Of a DNA stretch of 64,000 bases, positions 45,078 through 54,095 are shown piece after piece. How positions within the stretch are numbered: the first letter of the stretch is position 1; each line of letters opens with the position of its first letter. The notes below the pieces were generated by a model. It did no database searches and was not told the DNA's origin. It saw only the letters and a program-made list of their open reading frames with translations. Source of the DNA: Gimesia alba (GTDB lineage: Bacteria > Planctomycetota > Planctomycetia > Planctomycetales > Planctomycetaceae). The stretch lies in contig NZ_CP036269.1 in NCBI RefSeq assembly GCF_007744675.1, forward strand, positions 6,747,046-6,811,045, read 5' to 3'. The position numbers and the translations under genes were made by a program.

Positions 45078-45961
45078 AATTCTGTCTGACGATTTAAAAA
45101 AATACCTCGCCAACCAACAGAGATCAGGTGACGAGTTTTTTTCAAATAATCCCTAAAGAATAGAATTCAATAATAATTTATCTGTGAGTCCAGATAAGTT
45201 ATCGGCGTGAGGAGGTATTTACCTCAATATGAAAATGGTAAAATATCAAAGCAGGGACATATCAAGGATTATTGGGCTTAAAAAGTTTGAATTTAACCTC
45301 AGAATCTGCAAAACAGAGTGCATAGAAAACCTTCAACACATGCCCCGATGAATACAAACGCTAATGTCTATGTTTCGAGTGACAATGCACTAATAATCAA
45401 ATCGATTCTCACATTAAATTAGTGCACACTACATTCTAATAATGACGACTCATGGTATCGACGGTCCGGGCCAAGAACACTGGCATCAGGTCGACTCCCC
45501 TCAGGGGCTTCGGATTATCCGCTGGAGAAATACTTGTGAAATGCGAAAGCCTCCGGCACTATGCGATCCATGAGTAAGGCTGACATAGAACTGGCCAGAA
45601 AAGCGGACATACAGGCGATTCTCTCGAAGTAAGATGGTATGGCAACAAAGGATGAGCTTTCTGAGATCAATCGTCGCTTGGATCGTCTCAATGAATCAGT
45701 GCTCATTATTATCATCAATTTAGTAAACAACGTGAATAGATTAGATGTGAATATCAGAGATCACGAAAAACTCCTGCAAAAACCAGGTGCGTGATGATCA
45801 ATTCTTCTATGAAACACAAATTCCTTATATTCCATCAGCGTTTTAGGAATGATGCACTGACTATGTGCCCTCACTGAGGCTTCCTGGTGAGGACACTGAG
45901 AACTTCTGACTGCAGGCAGTGAAACAGATCAGCAAGTCGTGTTATCGTTCTCGGAAACACA
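45078..45961. other. Long A+T-rich region with one possible tiny ORF
   Basis: 884 bases. At 45639-45794 an ATG ORF of 51 codons (MATKDELSEINRRLDRLNES then VLIIIINLVNNVN) looks like a real coiled coil. An upstream in-frame-looking piece (MSKADIELARKADIQAILSK) ends in TAA just before it. It may be a broken small gene. I see nothing else. Confidence 0.35.
45639..45794 (+). CDS. Possible 51-residue coiled-coil protein
   Basis: Starts ATG 45639, ends TGA at 45792-45794. Heptad-like DELSEINRRLDRLN and NRLDVNIRDHEKLLQ flank an Ile/Val-rich stretch. No strong Shine-Dalgarno is seen. It could equally be the surviving end of a larger, broken gene. Confidence 0.35.
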   Translation: MATKDELSEINRRLDRLNESVLIIIINLVNNVNRLDVNIRDHEKLLQKPGA

Positions 45962-46675
45962 TCATTCATTATCTCGATGCAATTCACATTTGGCAGCCAA
46001 AACCCCCTCATATGTTTTGCCTTTTTCGATAAGTGATGCAAGCTGATTGCCAATTTGCTCCAATAGGTTGATATGAGTGTCTCGATAAGCATAGGCTACG
46101 AAACTGGAAAAGAAGATAAATCCGATCGGTTGACTCTGAACGACGATTGGACAAGTTAGACTCGATCGAATTCCTTGCTGATAGATCAGCCGAGTTGACT
46201 TTGAATTTGGATGTTCTTGCAGATATTTTTTGAGACAGTTGATGATGCGAGGGGTTTCAGATTCAAGTATCTGTTGAAGGCTGCTCCCTGCCATTGGAGC
46301 CTTAAATCCTGCTGTGAGGTAAACATGATTTGCTTCAGACCGTTCCCAATAAGCTCGCAATATACGTCCATCCTCTTCTAGAACCGCAAAACTGACTCTG
46401 TCGTATGGGATACTGTTACGAAATGAATCGTATAACCGGTTTAGCGTTTCGTCTAAAAAATACCCTGAATTGAGGTGGATTGCATCATCATTGAGTTTTT
46501 GCATCTGAACAAATTTGTGATCAAGGTTTTGAGAAAGTTCTGATAGAGCCAAGCTTAGTCGGCTTCTATGATCACTACTTTTTTCTCCTGGTATTCCTGA
46601 TAACTGACTGTGAAGGTAGGCATGAATCATTTTCTCAACAAGGTTTTGAGATCCTTCAGTATGTGAATCATTCAT
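45962..46675 (-). CDS. GAF-domain protein, truncated paralog of the GAF-GGDEF cyclase
   Basis: 237 residues. It aligns over its whole length with the first 230 residues of the protein at 39468 (LDETLNRLYDSFRNSIPYDR, GSSLQQILESETPRIIN, SSLTCPIVVQSQPIGFIFFSS, LIEKGKTYE). It then stops after KCELHRDNE, exactly where the cyclase linker begins, and no GGDEF sequence follows in any frame. It could be a sensor-only partner that competes with, or dimerises with, the full cyclase, or just a decayed copy. Confidence 0.75.
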   Translation of the reverse strand: MNDSHTEGSQNLVEKMIHAYLHSQLSGIPGEKSSDHRSRLSLALSELSQNLDHKFVQMQKLNDDAIHLNSGYFLDETLNRLYDSFRNSIPYDRVSFAVLEEDGRILRAYWERSEANHVYLTAGFKAPMAGSSLQQILESETPRIINCLKKYLQEHPNSKSTRLIYQQGIRSSLTCPIVVQSQPIGFIFFSSFVAYAYRDTHINLLEQIGNQLASLIEKGKTYEGVLAAKCELHRDNE

Positions 46676-47075
46676 TATTCAATTCCAGCGTGTAAATATG
46701 ACACCCTTACCTGCAATTGTAGACTACTGTTTTCGAGATGTATGAACAGTTCCATTTTTTTCTTAGATATGTGTCCTGTAGCCTCAATCTTAATGATGGT
46801 TTAACCGGTTCCCCTCCAGATCGATAATGATGAGGGGTGATTGCCTTGATGCTCCTGTTACTCTTGATAAAAAACACAAAATGTCCGTTTTACAAACATA
46901 AGAATCTTGATACCATTATCCAAAAGTGTACTTTAATATATTGATTCTAAGTTGAGTTCCAGAAAATCTTCGCAGTCCAGTGGCAGTCGGGCCTCCTTAT
47001 AGCAGGCACTAAGGCAGGCATGAGATCCCCTTCCTTTCATGTTTGAGAGGGAGGGGGTATTCATTCTTCATCAGT
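46676..47075. other. Intergenic region, no gene
   Basis: 400 bases with promoter sequence for the GAF gene and the 3' end of the BLUF gene transcript. No ORF of note. Confidence 0.35.
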
Positions 47076-47540
47076 TCAGTCTAGCTGGATCTGGTCTTCT
47101 GATTGATCCGTTCTGTGCTTTTTTAGTTCCATAAATAATCTTAAGGCGTACTTTGCCAAAGCTCTCTTTTCACTCACGGTAGTTTTTTCGTGGAGTGACG
47201 TCATACATCTTTTCAGTTTATAGAAGTCAATCTTCTTACAATCGTCCATATTGTATAAACCCATATTCCAGTTAGGAAAGAACCGCTTTTTGATCGTATC
47301 GGAAATGATTCGGTTGATTTGATAATGTCGGTTGTCCTTTTGAATCTTGGAGAACACAGACTCTACGTCATCGCGTTCCCCCTCCAGTACTTGGAAAAAA
47401 TGACCACGATCATAGACCAATACTCCGGTAATTTCCTGGGTTGCATTATTGCGACAGGCAACGCCCAAGATTTCATTTAGTCCCTCTTTTGACATCGGAA
47501 CGACACTCTTACTGACATAGATAAGTTGATAGAGTTTCAT
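47076..47540 (-). CDS. BLUF-domain blue-light sensor
   Basis: 154 residues. BLUF domain (1-100) with the flavin-contacting residues in place: Tyr8 (LIYVS), Asn31/Asn32 (ACRNNA), Gln50 (GHFFQVLEGE), and the FPNWNMG loop with Trp91 and Met93. It should bind FAD and switch state under blue light. The C-terminal 50 residues are helical (LKRCMTSLHEKTTV ... LRLFMELKKHRT) and have no enzymatic domain. As a stand-alone BLUF it must act by protein contact; nearby GGDEF/EAL proteins are plausible partners (inference). Confidence 0.85.
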   Translation of the reverse strand: MKLYQLIYVSKSVVPMSKEGLNEILGVACRNNATQEITGVLVYDRGHFFQVLEGERDDVESVFSKIQKDNRHYQINRIISDTIKKRFFPNWNMGLYNMDDCKKIDFYKLKRCMTSLHEKTTVSEKRALAKYALRLFMELKKHRTDQSEDQIQLD

Positions 47541-47989
47541 TGCAGATCAGCCAGGAGATCTAAATTTAAAATTCTCAAATACCTGATTTGGCTTATCGGT
47601 TTCAAATGGAGGTAAAAGCCTCAAAATTCGATGACATTAAATACAATCAGATAAAATTATCGAATAATTGTCGGACCAGATTAACAAAATAGCATGACTC
47701 TATTTCAATTTAGGTTATTGTTAATGCACTATATGTGATCTCATGGCCATTATTCGTTGCAAGGTTACTCCATCCACTCATTGAGTTCCGCCCAAGCGTT
47801 TCCAGATCACAATCCTGAATATGCCTCTGGAAAAAGACAGCTGGTTCTACGCAGACCGCATTACCGATCAGTATTGGGACAACGCGTCTACAACCGTCAA
47901 TTTCAACAGCGCCAAGCATGAAAGAGAACCCCTGGGCCGACACTATCGACCGCAGCTTGGGAGCGAAATATTAGAGAGATACCAAGAAG
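47541..47989. other. Intergenic region with decayed coding sequence
   Basis: The left part is A+T-rich. From about 47820 short frames look protein-like on either strand (for example NNASTTVNFNSAKHE), but none is complete. I read this as the left part of a broken gene whose tail is the next entry. Confidence 0.35.
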
Positions 47990-48169
47990 TTGTTTCTCGA
48001 AGGGTTAACGCTTGCTGAAGCGAATGCCATTCGTCGTACTTTCAAAATCGCCCCTGGACTGCTGTGGAGAGCGGTCCGTGGTAAAACATTCCGGAAATTG
48101 CCACCATGGGAAGTACAGTTGGAATTCCCATTTATGGATGACGATTGGGATGAGTGTGCGGGGAGTTGA
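47990..48169 (+). pseudogene. Probable C-terminal remnant of an unidentified gene
   Basis: 59 residues, TTG start at best, with protein-like text FLEGLTLAEANAIRRTFKIA, then KTFRKLPPWEVQLEFPFMDD and a natural acidic end (DDDWDECAGS). There is a stop codon just upstream in frame. Composition and G+C are closer to the chromosome than to the surrounding island. I do not recognise the family. Confidence 0.35.
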
Positions 48170-48359
48170 CCACTGACTCAAGTCCGAATAATGTCTATTT
48201 CTTGGACATCACACGTTTTGCTCTATCGATAGGCAAGGTTTACTCTTCAATCAGCTCAGTATATTATGACATTATGGCACTGCGCTCCATGATGCCTTTG
48301 TCGTGTGGATGAAAAGTCCGATATATTTGAGAAAGCCGATCAAAAATAAATTGATCCTC

Positions 48360-49991
48360 TCAAATTGAATTAAGAATGATCTTGAGCTTTTGGATCTCTT
48401 CAGCAGAAAGCAGAGACATTGATTCTGCGGGCTCATTATTAGAGTTCTTATTTTCCAATTTCTCACGAACCTCAGAAGCAGCAGCCTGGGCAGCTTTGGT
48501 CGCACCATAAAACTTCTCAGTCGTTGAAAAATCTCGGTGCCGTAAAATGACTTTGAGTGTTTCAGCAGAGATCCCGGCGTTGATCAGCCGGTGAGCACAA
48601 CCCCGTCTCAGGTCATGGGCAGTGGCATACTTCAGACGGCGTCCCGTTTCTTCATCTGGCTGCTGAACGATAATCCGGGCCTGCTCTCCAATCTGAGCAA
48701 TGATTCGGCTGACTCGGTCTGTTGACAGTCGTTTCTCCGCTCTCTGTGCCTGCCTGCTGGATTGTTTCTCAGCTCGTTTTCTGAGTTTCGCAATGGAATT
48801 GGGAGCGATTTCCCCCTGATGCTGATTGAATTCGATCTTGCGTTTGATTTTCGCTTTACCGAGCCAGTTCCGGATGGTGGTATCAGAAACCCCGCAGGCT
48901 CGGCCGATGGCAGTATTGCTGTACTGTTCTGCCAGCCTGGCGAGATCCCGGTTAGTTGGTCTGAACCATTGACCGTCTGCTTCGATCTGATATTCCATCG
49001 GCTGAGGATTTACCACCCAGCCCCGTCGCTCTTTTTCAGGAACCTGTTCGAGCAAATCTTGCAGACCTGGCAGCATCGGAATTTCCTGGTTTTTGCGGTT
49101 CTTCTGTGTTGAGGGAATCACGATTGTGGGATGCAAATCCTGACGGTCCGGCCAGACGGGGTGTAACTTTCGTTCATCATCCCAGGAAAAGTTCATCACA
49201 TCACTGATGCGAAAGGCACTTTCCCAAAGTATCTGTAAAACGAATTTCCAGGAATCTGCCGGTTGCTTACCTACGACTTCAGGAGTGACCTCTAGCATTT
49301 TTTCAAATTCTTCACTGCTAACCGGCCGCCCTTTCATCACATCATCCACACTCAGTTTGGTGAGAGGAGGGATCTTCCGGATCCAGTCGTGACGATAGCA
49401 GTACCGCACGAATGCCATAATTGCCCCCATCGAAGAGTTGACCGTCGTCGGAGCCCGGTAATCCTGCCGGCTTTCTTCACCAGCGAGCAGCCGATCCTGT
49501 AAATACTCCAACGCCGTCAGAGTGGTGTATTCTTCGATGTTTCCATTCTCCGGAAGTTCCTGCTCCTTCCGCTGATTTTCCAGGATCCGGCCAGCTATTC
49601 CGATTCGCGACATGGAATTATCTAATGATTTATTCCGGAAACGCTTTTTGCAGTGTTCATAGTAGTGTTCCACACAATCCTGCCAGTGCATATCGCTCAG
49701 ATATTCAACCTGTTCCTGGGGCTCTGGGGCAGGGGGTGGAACGTGAGTCTGGATTTCCAGAGCTTCCGTGATCACGCCTCCAGACTCAATATAGCGACCG
49801 TTCAATAATCGCTCACGACACTCGCGCATGATCCGGCGGGCTTCACGCCGATCCCGGGTGCCGCAGTTTTTCCGGATCCGTTTCTGATGCAGCGGACAAT
49901 AGAATTTCAGAACATACCCGTTCTTATCTTTCTCTTTGAGAGGCCGATTCGGGTAGAGCTGGACATTTCCGATTTCAGGTTTGCGAGGCAT
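48360..49991 (-). CDS. int: Tyrosine recombinase (integrase) with HTH-like insertion
   Basis: 543 residues. N-terminal arm-binding part (1-100), core-binding SAM-like domain (100-215), catalytic domain with Arg261 (SAFRISDVMNF), a Lys in the strand TQKNRKNQEIP, HDLRRGCAHRL (His459, Arg462), LRHRDF (His485) and nucleophile Tyr495. Between box I and box II there is an extra segment of about 120 residues holding a helix-turn-helix (NRDLARLAEQYSNTAIGRACGVSDTTIRNWL), unusual for integrases. An excisionase-like gene is 20 bases upstream. A second, truncated copy lies at 30342-30971. Confidence 0.92.
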   Translation of the reverse strand: MPRKPEIGNVQLYPNRPLKEKDKNGYVLKFYCPLHQKRIRKNCGTRDRREARRIMRECRERLLNGRYIESGGVITEALEIQTHVPPPAPEPQEQVEYLSDMHWQDCVEHYYEHCKKRFRNKSLDNSMSRIGIAGRILENQRKEQELPENGNIEEYTTLTALEYLQDRLLAGEESRQDYRAPTTVNSSMGAIMAFVRYCYRHDWIRKIPPLTKLSVDDVMKGRPVSSEEFEKMLEVTPEVVGKQPADSWKFVLQILWESAFRISDVMNFSWDDERKLHPVWPDRQDLHPTIVIPSTQKNRKNQEIPMLPGLQDLLEQVPEKERRGWVVNPQPMEYQIEADGQWFRPTNRDLARLAEQYSNTAIGRACGVSDTTIRNWLGKAKIKRKIEFNQHQGEIAPNSIAKLRKRAEKQSSRQAQRAEKRLSTDRVSRIIAQIGEQARIIVQQPDEETGRRLKYATAHDLRRGCAHRLINAGISAETLKVILRHRDFSTTEKFYGATKAAQAAASEVREKLENKNSNNEPAESMSLLSAEEIQKLKIILNSI

Positions 49992-50011
49992 GACAGTTCA
50001 GAGGGGAGAGG

Positions 50012-50227
50012 CTATTCTGCCTCACTCGATTTTGTTTGGGAATGACTTTCGAAAAATTCGAGCAGGCTCTGGCCGGTAATCCAACGCGTGTGCCCTACCG
50101 TGACATACGGCAAGCCGTCATCCAGCATCTTGTCCCAGAACCGCTGGGAGATACCGAGGCGTTGCATCACCATCGCCTTACTGTAGGCTTCTGCTGCGTG
50201 AATGATCCCACTACTATTTTTATTCAT
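50012..50227 (-). CDS. Excisionase-like HTH protein
   Basis: 71 residues, AGGAAC upstream of ATG 50227. A MerR/Xis-type winged helix is visible: SKAMVMQRLGISQRFWDKML, then a wing with VTVGHTRWITGQSLLEFF. Such proteins bend att-site DNA and steer the integrase toward excision, and often repress it. It lies 20 bases upstream of the integrase gene on the same strand, so it is co-transcribed. Confidence 0.75.
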   Translation of the reverse strand: MNKNSSGIIHAAEAYSKAMVMQRLGISQRFWDKMLDDGLPYVTVGHTRWITGQSLLEFFESHSQTKSSEAE

Positions 50228-50312
50228 CGTACTGTTCCTGGAATTAAAGAATCGAAAAGCAGGACGGCGATCGAATGATCAATCACCGTCCAGAAACGAA
50301 TCTGCCGAAGTT

Positions 50313-50588
50313 CTAGTCCAGAAAGATTTCGGCTTCAGCCCGTTCGACGTATCCCTGTGCCATCTGCAGCACGCGGATGGCCTGGGGCAATTCCGCCAGA
50401 TTAAAGGACGACGTATATTTAACGTCCTCTCCATCCTTATACCGTTTCTGCACATTGACGCTGCGGACCGTGATGGGGCCTTCGTCTGTTTCGATCTCAT
50501 GTCCGAAAACGGAAGCCGAGATGAATCCAATCCGGAACACTTTTTCCGGAGGATTACTACTGCTTCGCTTTGCACTTTTCTTAGCCAT
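50313..50588 (-). CDS. Conserved hypothetical protein, paralog of the 51727 gene
   Basis: 91 residues with a basic N-terminus (MAKKSAKRSSSNPP) followed by a beta-rich domain FRIGFISASVFGHE ... VRSVNVQKRYKDGEDVKYTSSFNLAELPQAI. The same pattern recurs at 51727 (FRLRGITASVFEN ... VTLQRSYKQGEEWKSTNSFGRDDLP). The alternating beta strands plus basic tail resemble small single-stranded-DNA-binding modules, but this is not established. It is part of the mobile element, in the int/xis strand group. Confidence 0.6.
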   Translation of the reverse strand: MAKKSAKRSSSNPPEKVFRIGFISASVFGHEIETDEGPITVRSVNVQKRYKDGEDVKYTSSFNLAELPQAIRVLQMAQGYVERAEAEIFLD

Positions 50589-50919
50589 CGATTCAACCTT
50601 TCTGTGGAAGGAACAGTGTTAGATTGCTTCTCCAAATGAACCAGCAACCCGTTAGATTCGCTTGTGCCTGCACGATGCAGACAGAAAGCAACAATGCCAG
50701 CTGATCTCTCACTGCGCAAGAAGATCAGGACAGAATTGAAAAAGGGGTATTGGTGTTCCGAGAGAGGGAATCCAGGTCAGAAAGGGATTCAGCTACGAAA
50801 TCCATCATGTACAGCCAGTGATTATCGGCAGGTCTTCCAGATAGAAGACTCAACCAATCATCGCCTGGCAGAGATAAAACTGGGGGAGCCCCAGGGAATG
50901 GCTCCCATCAATTCGCTGT
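50589..50919. other. Gap of about 330 bases in the mobile element
   Basis: Several short ORFs overlap on both strands here, none with protein-like composition. It holds the promoter for the 50313 gene. Confidence 0.35.
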
Positions 50920-51228
50920 TCATAGCAGGAAGTAAATAACGCCGCAGAGCAATGTGAGACCGCTGATCGCGACATCCAATCCTGCCCCAGGTATCTGAGT
51001 AGGACGGATATCTCGTTTTGGCGGTCTCAGCATTTCAACATAGACGAATTTACCAGCCCGTAAACAACGTCTTCTGCAGTATCGAAAGAAGCGTCTCAAC
51101 AAAATCCAGAACCTGCTGATCCAGTTCATTAACGACCTGCAAAACGCTTGAATGATTTGGTTAATCATAGAAAAGAGGGGAAAGAAATTATGTCGATCTG
51201 CCCAGTGCAGAATCGAATCATTTATCAC
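50920..51228 (-). CDS. Possible small membrane protein
   Basis: 102 residues if the first ATG is used, 83 from the internal ATG 51171. The middle is Arg/Cys/Phe-rich (WISRFWILLRRFFRYCRRRC), and the end is a good membrane helix (LDVAISGLTLLCGVIYFLL). No clear ribosome-binding site. It may be a real small membrane protein of the element or chance coding. Confidence 0.3.
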   Translation of the reverse strand: MINDSILHWADRHNFFPLFSMINQIIQAFCRSLMNWISRFWILLRRFFRYCRRRCLRAGKFVYVEMLRPPKRDIRPTQIPGAGLDVAISGLTLLCGVIYFLL

Positions 51229-51294
51229 CTCAACATCGGATTCGACCGTTCCTACATCCCTGTGTGCAGGACCAGTAAAAAAGATGAAAGGTTT

Positions 51295-51507
51295 TTAGTT
51301 CGATTTATTAACAGGTTTTGTCTCCGATTCAGCAGATTTGGAGCCAGCCTGCCTGCTACGTACCTTGATGGCCTTCTGCAGACAGCTCCAGCATAAAGGG
51401 GCCTTGCCGATGAATCCGTCGTCAAAATCAGTGGTGACGCATTCCTTATTCTTTTCGCACCAGGTACATGTTTCTGTCGAATGATACTGCGTAATTGTGA
51501 CATTCAT
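51295..51507 (-). CDS. Small zinc-finger-like protein
   Basis: 70 residues, AAAGG upstream of ATG 51507. Two CxxC motifs (CTWC and CWSC) 25 residues apart could hold one zinc ion. The C-terminus is Lys/Ser-rich and basic. It lies in the mobile element between the paralogous beta-rich proteins. Small zinc-ribbon proteins of this kind often bind nucleic acid. No named family recognised. Confidence 0.55.
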   Translation of the reverse strand: MNVTITQYHSTETCTWCEKNKECVTTDFDDGFIGKAPLCWSCLQKAIKVRSRQAGSKSAESETKPVNKSN

Positions 51508-51726
51508 GATCCGGACCTTTCCCGATTAAATGGATTTGAGAAAACGAAGTTGAGTTCAGTACAGGAAAGGTCTGCCTGTCTCGGAAAAGATGATTTGAAA
51601 TCCGGTTGATCAGCCGATGATATTAAGTAGGTTCAACCTGGGCTGAACACAGTCAATCTCACTCAGCTTCCCTTCCCAGATGGAAGGAGGGAAACGGGCA
51701 ATCAGGGTCACCCGTTTCCAGTACGA

Positions 51727-52149
51727 TCACTTGTTCTCCTTCTGACCGTTAGTTTCGGTGTTAAGAATGAACTCCCAGGCCTGCTTGGTTAGCAAACTGA
51801 CAATAGGTAGATCATCCCGACCGAAACTGTTGGTCGATTTCCATTCCTCGCCCTGCTTATAGGAACGCTGGAGCGTTACCTTATAGAAGGTCGTTTTGCC
51901 GTCTTCGGATTGATTTTCGAAGACACTGGCAGTAATGCCGCGCAGCCGGAATGACTGCACGGGTTTTTTGGAATCGGTCTTATCAGACATCATAAAAAGG
52001 GGAACAAAACAAAAATGGGGTTCATCAGCTTTTGTGAATGAACCACCGTAAAACTCCACACCCTGTTTTCTGGCTTGCTGACGTCCCTGAACGTCGTCAA
52101 ACTCGGTCACAGTGGTTTGGTGTGGCTGCTTAGTAACGGTTACTGTCAT
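51727..52149 (-). CDS. Conserved hypothetical protein coupled to the replication-relaxation gene
   Basis: 140 residues if started at ATG 52149, which overlaps the stop of the upstream replication-relaxation gene (ATGA), so translation is probably coupled. Internal ATGs at 51993 and 51990 (MMSDKTDSKK) are possible but lack a ribosome-binding site. The C-terminal domain (SFRLRGITASVFEN, VTLQRSYKQGEEW, NSFGRDDLP) is paralogous to the protein at 50313. Confidence 0.6.
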   Translation of the reverse strand: MTVTVTKQPHQTTVTEFDDVQGRQQARKQGVEFYGGSFTKADEPHFCFVPLFMMSDKTDSKKPVQSFRLRGITASVFENQSEDGKTTFYKVTLQRSYKQGEEWKSTNSFGRDDLPIVSLLTKQAWEFILNTETNGQKENK

Positions 52150-53018
52150 GGAGTTTCTAATTCTGTTTCCAGGGGATTGACCAACGGCGCCCGTTCCCCC
52201 TGGCAATTCAGTGTAATCGGTTCGTGTAAAAATGCTTCCGGCGTTAATTCGTGTTGTTCGATGCAGAGCCATAAATCGGGGCGTGGGCGTGTCTTGAGTT
52301 TCTCTGCCGTCGTTTTACAGCGATACGCATTGGTAGTGACAAACAAAACACTGAAAACATCCAGTGTGGTATCCGGAAAATGCTTGCGATGCAGCCTGCG
52401 ATTGGCCAGTTCCGCGTACCCTTTCGTTTTCCGGGCCGCGATCTGTTTCGGTGAACTGGTTCCCAGATCCTGTTCCAGGTAAAAGACTTTCTTATGTCCC
52501 CGTAATGAGAGCACGAAACCGGCATCAGGCGAACAGGACAAGGGAGGCTGTTCGTTGAGTTTGGTCTGTAAAAAGAACTGTTCTTTGGCGTGATCGGTTT
52601 TGTTGACAGTCTCCCACTCGTTGATCCAGCGATCGAGTTTGACTTCACTCTGTAATGCAATTCCCTGTTCGATCACTGTCCGGGTTTTGTTCATCGCAAT
52701 CCAATGATTTAAACGATCTGCACGGGGCTGGCGCGTACTGACAGACAGATACGTCTCATCATCATAATAGGAAGCCAACAATTCCGTGGCCGGTTTTGTG
52801 AGATAATAGACAGGAGCGGCCCCATTCGCCCCAGGCAGTGTGACCTGCATCGCATGCTTGGTGAGATAACCAGCTTGACGCAATTTGGTCAAACGTTTCC
52901 GCAGAGAACGCCCTGAAGCCAAGTGGGGAGCGCAAAGTCGCTGAATCTGTTCGCGTGTCAAAACGTAATAGCGAGCCAGCGTGGCCAGAATCTGGATATC
53001 CGCTTCGGTAACGGGCAT
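52146..53018 (-). CDS. Replication-relaxation family protein
   Basis: 290 residues with GGAG upstream of ATG 53018. N-terminal winged helix (DIQILATLARYYVLTREQIQ, RSLRKRLTKLRQAGYL), then a domain with PDAGFVLSLRGHKKVFYLEQDLGT and KTKGYAEL, typical of the replication-relaxation family found on plasmids and integrative elements. The role is DNA binding in replication or mobilisation control; the D-x-G/E-x-D pattern hints at a nuclease-like core (inference). It supports reading this region as a mobile element. Confidence 0.8.
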   Translation of the reverse strand: MPVTEADIQILATLARYYVLTREQIQRLCAPHLASGRSLRKRLTKLRQAGYLTKHAMQVTLPGANGAAPVYYLTKPATELLASYYDDETYLSVSTRQPRADRLNHWIAMNKTRTVIEQGIALQSEVKLDRWINEWETVNKTDHAKEQFFLQTKLNEQPPLSCSPDAGFVLSLRGHKKVFYLEQDLGTSSPKQIAARKTKGYAELANRRLHRKHFPDTTLDVFSVLFVTTNAYRCKTTAEKLKTRPRPDLWLCIEQHELTPEAFLHEPITLNCQGERAPLVNPLETELETP

Positions 53019-53299
53019 ATTTCACTCCGATGATCGTTCTGAATTCTCATCTCTTCACAGCAACCGGGCCAGGAGCCCTGTTCTGTAAAAACAGTGTACC
53101 TCTCAGGTACCAAAAAGAGCACCGAGCGAAACTTCGAAAATGGAAGCAGCTCGGTGAAACGATCCCGAAGGATGAATTTACAACCGGGCGAAATGGCTTC
53201 ACAGCCTTGCGACTGTGTCAGACAATCCGTCAACCGGAGGCAACCTTGAAAAGGTCAATGCATCATTTATAAACGTGGAGCTTCAAATGTCAAGAAGAA

Positions 53300-53614
53300 T
53301 TATTTGGCATCAAACAATTTTCTGAATACGGCAGGTATGTCACGTGCCCCATGAATGATGGCAACCAGTAAGATTCCCTTTTCAATGGGACGGTAAAAAA
53401 TCACATAGCTGCCCACGGGAAAGCAACGGATCTCCTCGCCCAATTCGGATCTCAGCTCTCCCATTTCAGGCTGGCGTGCATAGGCCTGACATTTTTCACC
53501 GATTCGAAGTAAAAAATCAGTGGCGATTTTCCGGCTGCCACTCTCCTGGGCAATATACTTTCCGATCTCTTTGATCGCAGACCGAAACTGATCTGTTCGC
53601 AGGACTTGGCTCAT
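53300..53614 (-). CDS. RelE/ParE-family toxin
   Basis: 104 residues. ParE-like fold: FRSAIKEIGKYIAQES, ARQPEMGELRSELGEEIRCFPVGSYVIFYRPIEKGILLVAIIHGARDI. The end strand VAIIHGARD is typical of ParE toxins, which poison gyrase, or RelE RNases. It overlaps its antitoxin by four bases (ATGA). The pair probably stabilises the mobile element. Confidence 0.88.
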   Translation of the reverse strand: MSQVLRTDQFRSAIKEIGKYIAQESGSRKIATDFLLRIGEKCQAYARQPEMGELRSELGEEIRCFPVGSYVIFYRPIEKGILLVAIIHGARDIPAVFRKLFDAK

Positions 53615-53871
53615 GAGATCGGCTGGCCTGTTTCGTCCACTTCTGATTCCAGCTCTGAAATAATCTCATCAACATCAAAGGGGGCCACCCGACCTGCTTT
53701 TTCTTCATCGAGTGACTGTTGAATTTGCTGTCTTAGCTCAGCGTGTCTTTGCTTCAACTCCCGAAAGACTTCCAATGCTTCCGTCACCAGGGCTGTTTCA
53801 TCTTCATAATTACCGGTAGACATCTCTTCTTCGATGAACTTGATGATCTCCGGGGGATAAGCGGTTGACAT
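53611..53871 (-). CDS. ParD-type antitoxin
   Basis: 86 residues from ATG 53871 with GGAGA upstream; the extension to 53907 is not supported. A short ribbon-helix-helix-like N-terminus (PEIIKFIEEEMSTGNYEDETALVTEALEVF) is followed by a long acidic helix (RHAELRQQIQQSLDEEKAG, then DEIISELESEVDE) that would wrap the toxin. This is the usual ParD/CopG arrangement, with the antitoxin first in the operon, and it should autoregulate the promoter just upstream. Confidence 0.85.
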   Translation of the reverse strand: MSTAYPPEIIKFIEEEMSTGNYEDETALVTEALEVFRELKQRHAELRQQIQQSLDEEKAGRVAPFDVDEIISELESEVDETGQPIS

Positions 53872-54095
53872 TAGTGTCTCCAGACAAAGAAAGTAATTAC
53901 GGAACAATTATACCATGAATATTGTGAATGTGTCAAAAACTGATTGTTTCGTTGATCGGCAAATTCCCTGCAACAAAGGGGGGGAGGAGCCGTTTAGACT
54001 CGGCCCCGCCGAGATCGCACCCGGCGATAGAACCGGTCGTTTTGCCCTCTTTCCTGTTATCGATCAAATAAACCTTATGTCGATCGTCGTGCGAT

